Source of the DNA: Brachycybe producta
Lineage: Eukaryota; Arthropoda; Diplopoda; Playtdesmida; Andrognathidae
Assembly: GCA_036925085.1 (NCBI GenBank)
Contig: JAUPFP010000033.1
Location: 2,030,501-2,094,500, forward strand
Length of the DNA: 64,000 bases
Reading direction: 5' to 3'
Under the pieces are notes generated by a model. It ran no database searches. It was not told the DNA's origin and saw nothing but the letters and a program-made list of their open reading frames with translations. Made by a program: the position numbers and the translations under genes. Shown one piece after another: positions 56,653 through 64,000 of the stretch. Every line of letters starts with the position of its first letter. Within the stretch, counting starts at the first letter, position 1.

Positions 56653-58062
56653 CTGAAAACAATCAAATAACATTTTAAAAAATGGAGATTTATTTTAAGA
56701 TATTTTATGAACAGCAGCTGATTTTCGAACTCTTTTGGTTATTACGCGTTTTAAGGGAAAAATTAACAGAAACTAGATAGTGTTTTAGAAACTAGAAGGG
56801 GTTATTTCCATGTTTGCTATCTTTTCAAAATAATCTTTTCATGGTTTAAATTAACAACTACTGTTTGCACTTTAAAACCATTTTTAAGTGCCTTTAATGT
56901 TACTACGTCAAGTGAGGTTAAATAAATATGAGATTAAAAGCTGATCGACATGAAAATACCTTTAATGATTGATTTACCCTTCTAGTTTCTAAAATAGTTT
57001 TCAAGTTTCTCTTAATCTTGCTATCGAAAGACTGAATAACCACTGTTCGGAGGGGGTGCGGGCTTACACTTTAAAATTTCCATAATGGTAACTTCATGTT
57101 GGTATGATGGAAAATTAAGAGAAACTTGAAAGTGTTTTAGATACTAGAAGGGTAGCTCAATCACTTAAAAGAGTATTTTCATGTTTGATTGATATTACAG
57201 CTGTGCCGAGCCGATTGTGCCGATTTATTGCTAATAGGCAAAATCGGATCGGCGAACAATTGATAACCGATTTTCGATCATTGCGTTAATGATCGAAAAT
57301 CGGTTAACATTTGTTCGCCGATCCGATTTTTGCCGATTAGCAGTAAATCGGCAAAAATCGGTTCACAACATTTAGGTCCAGTTTTGCGCAAATCTGACTT
57401 GGTCTGAGCAGCTTTGGAGTGAGGGGTGGCGGTGGGGCAATTGCCCTCCCTAGCTCATAAAGCCTGTGTGTACAGCTTGCACTTTCTGTACCAGAAATCA
57501 GCTGTGAAACAAACTCCAGCAGCAAAAATCGGTAGTGAAAATCGGCATGATCGGCTCGGTTAAATCGATCGGCATGCCAATTTTTGTTGTTGTGTGATTG
57601 GTTTCGTATTGGCTCGGGGGGGGGGGGGGGGAACGTGTGATCTGTACAGCCTTAATTGATATCAAAAGTTTAAAATAACCTTTTTTATGTCAAGTTTCAA
57701 AAATAAAGAACACCAAGAAGAATATTATTTTTTTAAAAAAAAAACTATATTAAGTGATTGAGATACCCTTCTAGTTTCTAAAACACTTTCCAGTCCCTCT
57801 TAATTTTTGCTCCTGACAGACAGAATAATCAGAATTTGAAAATCACCTGTTCTTAAAACAAGTTAAATCACTTTAAATTAAATGTGATTTTTTTTTTAAA
57901 TAATAAATTTAATGGAAATTCTTTTTTTTTTTCTTCTGAGAAACAAAAAATAATTAAAAATCAACTGCAAATATTTCAAAATAATTTATTTTAATCATGC
58001 AAAAATACTCTTGACAATCAACAGTATGAGTTACAAATTCAATAAATGAATTATCTAATTAC
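56653..58062 (-). other. 1,410-nt intron of the two-exon BTB/zinc-finger gene
   Basis: Donor AA|GTAATT at 58062, acceptor TTTTCAG|A at 56653. It holds one family-D fold-back (56740-57030) and a second (about 57100-57850) split by a hAT-like MITE (57196-57654). The rest is AT-rich 3' spacer. The array genes have no intron here. Confidence 0.8.
57196..57654. mobile_element. hAT-like MITE nested in a family-D repeat
   Basis: ATTGATAT flanks it at 57188-57195 and 57655-57662 (8 bp). Ends TACAGCTGTGCCGAG and, complement of right, TAAGGCTGTACAGAT. The left part is a palindrome (57206-57380) built of ATCGGATCGGCGAAC and complement; a G16 run lies near the right end. 459 bp, no frame. Confidence 0.85.
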
Positions 58063-58985
58063 TTCTCCTCTACATCTTCATCTTTGCTGTCTTTTTCATC
58101 TTCCGATGTTCCGCAAAAGGACAATCGACAGTCATCGGAATCTGTTTGAATCCTCCTTTCAGGCTCGTTGTTGTCCTCCATACTTGCATAAATGACATTG
58201 GATCCTTCCGACAAGTCAATCGGCTCCAATTGTGTTCTTTCAGGCTCCATCGTCGAGTCATTCTCGTTCGAGTTCGAATGCACTCCGACAAATCTCATGG
58301 TTTTCTCGTTTTTATGTTCTTGACGTTTGTCCGATTCAATGATTTCTCTGTCGTTATCTTCTCCTTCAGATGACACGTTACGATCATCGTGTTCTTTTCG
58401 GCTCCTACGAAGCCCTCGAGTCTTGAATTTGGTGTTTCGACTAACGATCCGTTCCTCTTTTTCGACTTCTTTTACTTCTCTTCCTGGTGATACGGTATGG
58501 TTCACTAGTTCTTCGAGGCTTCTCTCGTTTTGAGGTCTTAAATTCTTTACTCTTGCGCTTCGTCGAACGATCTTCGAGTTCTTTTGATCCGTTCCCTCCG
58601 TCGACAGTTTCTCCAACGTGGATCCGTGCTCACTGGAACAAACTCCGACCGTTACGAGACTGTTAACGAGTTCTTCAAGTCCAATGTTCTTTGCTATTTT
58701 CAAGAGACATTCCGCATGTTCTTCTGGAACCGTAACCTTTCCACAGTAGATGAATTCGATCAAACATCTTAGATCTTCGTTGTGATTCGTTACGTTGTCA
58801 AAGTTGAGTTCTTCTGTAGTGATACTTATGGGATAAAAGAGAGACATTATTACTTTGTGTGCTTTGAAGTGTTGTCCTCTACATTTGATTCCTAAGTCGA
58901 CCATGCACTGAGCTTTGAACAGGTTCCACAGTCGAGAACTCAAAACTTTGTCGTGTTCTTTCCACTCAAGTCGATATGTTTTCAT
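58063..58985 (-). CDS. Two-exon BTB/zinc-finger gene, exon 1 (BTB)
   Basis: The ATG at 58985 gives MKTYRLEWKEHDKVLSSRLW. The BTB domain spans residues 1-115 and keeps the array signatures (LEWKEHD, RGQHFKAHK, NHNEDLRCLIEFIYCGKVTVPEEHAECLLKIA), but is shorter, lacking the FCFDHQEP-type insert. A Glu/Asp/Arg-rich linker follows, to EDVEEK. The frame itself stops 3 bases after the proposed donor (TAA at 58059-58061), so read alone it would be a BTB-only protein. Splicing to 56652 restores a BTB-finger protein of about 676 residues. Whether an unspliced short form exists cannot be told. Confidence 0.85.
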
Positions 58986-59136
58986 CTTTGATTTTTACAT
59001 ACACAAATGACAACGGTTAGAAATCAATATTACCGCAGCTCAGAAAGGGGGGGGGAGTTGTCTCGTTAGCGGCAAACAACACTCCCTCTCTCTCTCATTT
59101 GAGTAACGTTTGTTTTCCTTTTCTCCTATTGAAAAA

Positions 59137-59359
59137 ACTAGCGTTAGCCCATTAGTATTAGCAGAGCGCATGCGTATTGCCATCTTATCGTTTTATATAG
59201 GATTTTATGTAGGTTTCCTATAGTGAACGGCTCATCAGCAGTTTCCATTGGTGATCAATAGATGGCGATGCTAACGCAAATCTGCAATCACTTTCCTATA
59301 TAAAACGATAAGATGGCAATACGCATGCGCTCTGCTAATACTAATGGGCTAACGCTAGT
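59137..59359. mobile_element. MITE with 8-bp target duplication
   Basis: TTGAAAAA flanks it (59129-59136, 59360-59367). Near-perfect inverted ends of about 65 bp starting ACTAGCGTTAGCCCATTAGT. 223 bp. The middle includes CAATAGATGGCGATGC. hAT-like by duplication length; no frame. Confidence 0.88.
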
Positions 59360-59908
59360 TTGAAAAATCAATATATACATGCTGGTGGTAGCTCAACTTC
59401 ATTTTAGAGAAAAATTAATATTGTCATTGAGTGAGTTTTAAGTGTGTAGCCGCTTTTTAAGGTTCTCTTACCTTTTCTTATAAGTTCTTTATAATAGAAC
59501 GTTAAATTCATGATTGAATTTTTTTTTCTCACAAAGAAATTTACTGTTTATTCATTGTATTATGAGATTTATCATTTATGACAAAACTGAGAAAGAATTT
59601 AGCTTCAAGTAGATGTAGCGCCATCCATTGACCATGAAACAAAATGTTCTTTGGCAAGATTTATACATTCAGGTAGATCAACTTCATGTTAGACGACAAG
59701 GAGAGGCAAGGATCGCTCACCGAAGATGGTGAGCGAGCTTTATTATAGCCTCTCTTCAAGGTACTCTTTTATTCCTCTTACCTCCAATTAACCTTCTATT
59801 TTTTTTTATCATAACAGAACACGTTTAATCCTTCATTAAATTTCTTTCTCGAGAAAATTCACTGTTTGTCTATTACGACAAAACTGAAACTTACACTTAA
59901 GTTTAGTT

Positions 59909-59923
59909 AGCGCCGTCTATTGG
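59909..59923 (-). promoter_or_regulatory. CTCF-like site in a repeat
   Basis: On the minus strand it reads CCAATAGACGGCGCT, a full match to NCANNAGRNGGCRSY, in the opposite orientation to the array sites. It ends the second of two direct repeats; the first copy (about 59616) is degraded at one key base. Confidence 0.5.
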
Positions 59924-60524
59924 CCACATTCAGCCATTTCACGGAATATCTCATAGTTGAGCTACCTCTATTTTACCATCTATTTTTTAGAGCGCAACTT
60001 ATTAAATAAAAAAAATTACGCTAGATGGCGGGAAAAACACAAATAATTAATATCTGGTCACAATGAGAGAAAATAAATCGTCTGCTTCTGACGACCCCCC
60101 CCCCCCCATCCCTCAAACCACCACCAAAAAAAGACAAAAAAAAATATTACTGGATAAACATTAGATTTTTTTTTAAATTAAAACATCTATGTTAATTTAA
60201 AAAAAAAATACATATTTAAATAAATGCTTAAAATATCTAATTTACATTAATGAGATATCTTTAAATACATTTTTATTGAAATTATTTTAATTATTTTATT
60301 GCATTTATTTTAATCATTTCTAAATTTAATTGTATTAAGTAAAATTTGTTATTAGAAAAATGTCTAAAACATACACACGATTTCAAAACACACTAATGTA
60401 ATTTAGTTACTCTTCTAGTTTCTAAGTCACTTTAAAGTGTTTCCTAAAGTTGTCTTTAAAACGCAAAATAACCAAAGTTTTAGTGGAGGAAAAAAAAAAC
60501 ATTTTTAAAAAAATAAGTTAAATT

Positions 60525-61007
60525 TTATTCGTTTTTCGTATTATTGTATTTATGTCGATCGTAAACCAATAGTCGCTTGGTTTCATCATTTCTCAGTTGC
60601 AATTCTAGTCTGTCCACTTGCCATTGACAGTTCAGTTGGTCTTTACTGGCCCATAAAAATAATTTCCCTTTCTCGTTCGGTCCCTTGACTGGAACTGCTA
60701 ATTTTGCATTAAATTCGTCCACGACGTTGTTCTGTGTGTCGCCCAAATCCACTTTAAGGTCTTTGATCGGTTCTCCGAACATTTCAACCACAGTTCTGAA
60801 CAGAACATAAAAAAACAAAATGATTTAAAATAAAAGATTTAAATCCAAAACAATATACTTATTCTGTTTGAATTCAGTGAGGCATTTCTTATAGTATTCA
60901 GTCCTTCTGAAACGGTCTTGTATTGTGTTTTGAACGAATAATCCTGTTCCCAAGCAGATTAAAGCTCCAGTAACAGTCGCCTTTTTTAAAAAACCTAATT
61001 GAACCAT
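60525..61007 (-). CDS. COA1: COA1-like cytochrome c oxidase assembly factor (two coding exons)
   Basis: Join 61007-60859 with 60795-60525; the 63-nt intron (60796-60858) runs GTATAT...TGTTCAG and joins codon AA|A in frame. The product is 139 residues, close to the roughly 146 of human COA1. Residues about 10-30 form one hydrophobic segment (VTGALICLGTGLFV), suiting a single-pass inner mitochondrial membrane protein. The body (EYYKKCLTEFKQNKTVVEMFGEPIK..., NAKLAVPVKGPNEKGKLFLW) fits the COA1/TIM21-like fold: tyrosine pair, alpha helix, glycine, then beta strands. COA1 helps early complex IV and complex I assembly. A 5' UTR intron (61013-61086, GTAAGT...CTCCAG) lies just upstream. Unrelated to the finger genes. 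Confidence 0.82.
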
Positions 61008-61193
61008 ATTTCCTGGAGAGAGAGAGAGAGAGAGACAAAAATGATCAGAGAAATGAATTTTATTTAAGAACTATAATATAACTTACATTCCTCTGGTTGT
61101 CGTCCAAAATAGTATTATTTCTGCCTGACAACACTGCTTTTTGATAACGGAAGATATTATTGGAGGGGAGTTTTGTGCACGTTCATAGCCAAC

Positions 61194-61394
61194 AAAGGCA
61201 ATTAGAAAACGGGATAAACAGACGTTGGCTCCGCCCTTTTTATGACGAACAGCAACTTCTAATTGGCTTGCGTGGTTTGATCTTGAAAAGGGCGGAGCAT
61301 GTGACGGTAGTCTACATAACCAACCAATTATAAGTTGCGTTCCTCATAAAAAGGGTGGAGCCAACGTCTGTTTATCCCGTTTTCTAATTGCCTG
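61194..61394. mobile_element. MITE family A, copy 4 (variant)
   Basis: Left AAAGGCAATTAGAAAACGGG, complement of right ACAGGCAATTAGAAAACGGG, then ATAAACAGACG. Both ends share differences from copies 1-3, so it belongs to a sub-family. Confidence 0.82.
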
Positions 61395-61415
61395 TCCATA
61401 ACCATAAGCAATGCA

Positions 61416-61584
61416 TGGCCCAGCATTAGAATTTCTTTTGCTCCGCCCTTTGACGTCAACACGAAATACCGAAACCAATTGGAAATTGAAAAGGGCGGAG
61501 CATGTGACATCAGACCAATTAACAAACCAATTAGAAATTGATGACGTTCATAAAAGGGCGGAGCAAAAGAAATTCTCACGCTGG
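61416..61584. mobile_element. GC-rich MITE related to family A
   Basis: Left GCCCAGCATTAGAATTTCTT, complement of right GCCCAGCGTGAGAATTTCTT, both continuing TTGCTCCGCCCTTT. The inside shares AAGGGCGGAGCATGTGAC with family A but the ends differ. It begins 22 bp after copy 4. Confidence 0.75.
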
Positions 61585-62685
61585 GCACAATTGCGTGTTT
61601 TACAGGGTTCCAAAATTAAAATACAGAAATTATTCATTTATACTAGAATAATAATTATACTAGAATAGGCCTATTGTTCGTTTTTATGCAAATGAAAAAT
61701 GTGTATTATACTTTATAACTTAAGCACAATCAGCAATAATAGCCTAAAATCAACAGAAGCTGTAACTGAAAACACAAAATGAAACCAATTTGATTTAAGA
61801 AACCCCTTTGTAGAATTTCTTCTGATGAAAAAGTGTTTTTTTAAGGAAATAAGTGAAATTATGCAAATTTATGCAGATTTTCAAAGATGGTGCATTTTGT
61901 CCGTTTCATGTAACTTTGGCCTTACATATAATTTAATAGCAAACCTTTTATGTAATTAAAAAATAAGAACATATGAATAATTCTAGAAATTAAGGGTTTT
62001 AAATATAAATAAATTTTAACAAAATAAAATATATGTGAAATATTTAATGCTTAAAAACGTCTAATAAAGATTCCGAGTGATCGTAGAAGTACTAAAAATA
62101 CCTTTAAAAATTAACTTTTAGTAGAATTTGAAATTAACAAAGAAAGAAAAAAATGAAGATACTTTTCAAATTGCCATAAAAAGTTTATTTTTTAACAAGA
62201 AACAACCGTGAAGGTATAGATAAGGGCACTCAAAGAATTATTAGCCAGAAATGGTGCATATTTTTGGTCTTTTATGGGATTTTTTTCATGGAATTCTCTC
62301 TTCCAGTAGATAGTTCTTCGTTAGGACGATTTCAATTTAACAACGATGTCTTATTTTTTTATCTAAATGACAATCATTTATGATAGGGAGTAACCCACCT
62401 GCCACATGGCTTTCGAGCTGATTGCAGGCGTACCGAGTTGAATTTTTTAAAAACTTCTAGATAAAATGGCAAACAATTGGAATTTCTGATGAAAAGTTTC
62501 CCCTCGCTTTGTACAGCAACACTCTGAAAAGACTATTTAAATCAAAACAAAAAAGTAACAATTAAACACTTATAATTTAATGGTTTCATTACGTCACACA
62601 CAACAATGATTCAAACTGAAATTGCAATACGAACAGTTGAAACAATTAATACAAATAAAACAACATTATAAATTACACATCCAAA

Positions 62686-64000
62686 TTAAAAATTACACAT
62701 CCACATTCCATAATTATGTTGATAACTATAGTTATTGTTATAAATGGCAGGTTGCGAATGGTTAGCAATGTAAGGTTGAGTCTGAACTTCAACGGTCGGC
62801 TGTACGACAAGAGAAGGTCCAGCACAACTAGAACTGTTACTACTCGAACTCTGAGCCAAAGTCGTCGTCGTGTCCACGTTGGTGGCCGTAGCAGCCGTCA
62901 CCTTCACCTTGTTACCGGTACGGCTTTTATTTCCACTATTTTTTACTCCTGTCTTCCTTCCGCGTCTTTCGTCGACACGACCCGGCAAATGTCTCCTCAT
63001 ATGTTTCTGTAGGCTGAATTTCTTATTCGTTTTGTGACCACAAACGTCGCAAACGAACGGCTTGTAATCGGGATTGTGAACGCTCATGTGCGTCCTCAAG
63101 TATGCGGACCGATTAAACTTCATTCCGCATGTTTCGCAAACGTATTTTCTCTCGTTGTTATGAATTGCTTTGTGCTGAGTCAAAGCTCCTTTTGTTTTAC
63201 TACTATAACCGCATATTTCGCACATAAAGTTCCGCTCTTCGCGATGTACCGAGTTAATATGCAGTTGTAGATGCGCTTTACCGCGCGATTTGTAACCGCA
63301 TTCGTCGCATATGTACATGGGCTTATTGAAATGTTTATTCTTGACGTGTTCTCGTAGTTGTTCGGGATGAACACATTTATATTCGCATTGCGAACAAACG
63401 AACCGCTCTTCTAATTTATTTCCTTCCACGTCCACTTTATGTTTACAAGCTAAATGTGTTTTCAGAGAGAACAATTTCGACGTCTTGTAATCGCATCTCG
63501 GACATTTTAGTTCTTGTTCTCCGTTATTTTCGTGCGTAAGTTGGTGTAAGTCGTACATATCTTTCAAACGAAACGATTTTTCACAACTTTCGCAGTGATA
63601 AACTTTCAATCGGGGCGTGTACACGTGACGAATCCGTACGTGCCGCCTAATGAGATCCAGATATCGTGTCTTGTAATCGCAAACTTCGCAATGCATAAAC
63701 GGAACTCTCTCTCGAAAGATCTGTCTGTCTTTGACGAAGTTTAGCTTCGTTCTGAGAGATCGTGTCTTGTTCATTCTCGGAGCAAACAACTTTCGTTTCT
63801 TTTCCCATTCGTAAACTTCGCCTCGTTCTTCGAAATCGTCGCTCTCGTCGAAAGTGAACTGTTCTTTCTTTCCTTCTTTGTTTTCCATACACGGCTTCAT
63901 AACGTTCGTTTCGACGTAATTCGAAGTCGCTTCTTTCTGCTTCTCGACTAGATTTTTTATCAATTTCACGTCTTCGTCCTTTTCGAATTCGTCGTTTTCA
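62686..64000 (-). CDS. Eight-finger C2H2 protein, 5' end off window
   Basis: The frame is open to the right edge (first whole codons give ENDEFEKDED), so the start, and a BTB domain if there is one, lie outside. About 437 residues are visible: an acidic then basic region (1-100), eight C2H2 fingers (about 110-340), then a Thr/Ser/Asn/Gln-rich tail ending NYGMWMCNF. Finger order matches the array plan: CEVCDYKTRYLDLIRRH, CESCEKSFRLKDMYDLH, CPRCDYKTSKLFSLKTH, spacer VDVEGNKLEERF, CSQCEYKCVHPEQLREH, CDECGYKSRGKAHLQLH, CEICGYSSKTKGALTQH, CETCGMKFNRSAYLRTH, CDVCGHKTNKKFSLQKH. Finger 2 here is ordinary C2H2, not CCHC. GC content is higher than in the array genes, suggesting stronger constraint. Confidence 0.9.
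   Translation of the reverse strand, partial: ENDEFEKDEDVKLIKNLVEKQKEATSNYVETNVMKPCMENKEGKKEQFTFDESDDFEERGEVYEWEKKRKLFAPRMNKTRSLRTKLNFVKDRQIFRERVPFMHCEVCDYKTRYLDLIRRHVRIRHVYTPRLKVYHCESCEKSFRLKDMYDLHQLTHENNGEQELKCPRCDYKTSKLFSLKTHLACKHKVDVEGNKLEERFVCSQCEYKCVHPEQLREHVKNKHFNKPMYICDECGYKSRGKAHLQLHINSVHREERNFMCEICGYSSKTKGALTQHKAIHNNERKYVCETCGMKFNRSAYLRTHMSVHNPDYKPFVCDVCGHKTNKKFSLQKHMRRHLPGRVDERRGRKTGVKNSGNKSRTGNKVKVTAATATNVDTTTTLAQSSSSNSSSCAGPSLVVQPTVEVQTQPYIANHSQPAIYNNNYSYQHNYGMWMCNF

Larger units (their letters stand above)
58986..60524. other. Intergenic between the two-exon gene and COA1-like gene
   Basis: It holds a MITE (59137-59359), then two related direct repeats (about 59385-59640 and 59671-59935, both starting GTAG.TCAACTTCATKTTAGA and ending in a CTCF-like AGCGCC..C.ATTG.CCA), a C-run at 60098-60109, AT-rich DNA and a family-D fragment (60405-60475). 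There is no array-type CTCF-like site with flanks. Core promoter not identified. Confidence 0.55.
61008..62685. other. Intergenic between COA1-like gene and the right-edge gene
   Basis: It holds the COA1 5' UTR intron (61013-61086) and first exon (from 61087), MITE A copy 4 (61194-61394), a related element (61416-61584), then about 1.1 kb of AT-rich DNA (61600-62680) in which I see nothing beyond the 3' UTR of the next gene. Confidence 0.6.

Noticed and set aside
55548-58985. A finger-only gene and a BTB-only gene side by side
   Set aside because: The finger frame starts only at a TTG and sits right behind a strong acceptor; the BTB frame ends 3 bases past a donor; they join in phase. One gene is simpler.

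Overview
The window is AT-rich nuclear DNA of an animal, most likely an arthropod. The BTB domains open with an L-[DE]-W-x-x-H-[DH] block and carry D-[FL]-x-[VI]-x-C-x-G-Q-x-x-K-[VA]-HK, which resembles the TTK-type BTB domain that expanded in arthropods. Introns are short (63-99 nt where both sites are visible), and hAT-, PIF/Harbinger- and pogo-like MITEs are abundant. Class or order cannot be told from the sequence.

Region 1 (1-53085) is a head-to-tail array of 18 paralogous BTB/C2H2 zinc-finger genes, all on the minus strand. I number them A (cut by the left edge), then 1 to 17. Each encodes its protein in one coding exon: an N-terminal BTB domain (about residues 1-130), an acidic Ser/Asp/Lys linker, and C-terminal fingers. 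The shared plan is eight fingers. Finger 1 (CPQCDY type) is present in one to four copies. Finger 2 is CCHC (it ends HRDSKCG). Fingers 3-8 form a nearly constant block, with an unusual spacer between fingers 3 and 4 (VDxDGNPLEKN). Most genes have a short 5' UTR intron ending a few bases before the ATG. Sixteen of the 18 have a 15-17 bp CTCF-like site (CCACAAGATGGCAGCAC or a variant) about 150-230 bp upstream of the ATG, always in the same orientation, once later insertions are discounted. The layout of many similar promoters with one CTCF-like site each recalls vertebrate clustered protocadherins. The expansion of finger proteins recalls KRAB-ZNF or ZAD-ZNF clusters. Both parallels are inference.

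By sequence the array falls into blocks: A, 1, 2 (divergent); 3-7; 8-11; 12-14; 15-17. Gene 14 encodes two BTB domains in tandem, joined through a translated remnant of a 5' UTR splice acceptor. Several genes are mosaics that suggest gene conversion.

Region 2 (55548-58985) holds a divergent relative. Its BTB half and finger half lie in two exons that join in frame across a 1.4 kb intron filled with nested transposons.

Region 3 (60525-61190) is a COA1-like mitochondrial assembly factor gene, two coding exons plus a 5' UTR exon. Region 4 (62686-64000) is the 3' part of an eight-finger protein that shares finger order and the finger 3-4 spacer with the array and may be close to its founder; it runs off the right edge.

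Intergenic DNA is mostly MITEs, fold-back repeats, one retroposon-like insertion, a tRNA-like inverted element and an AT minisatellite. I see no viral or LTR elements, no rRNA, no intact tRNA gene and no CRISPR.
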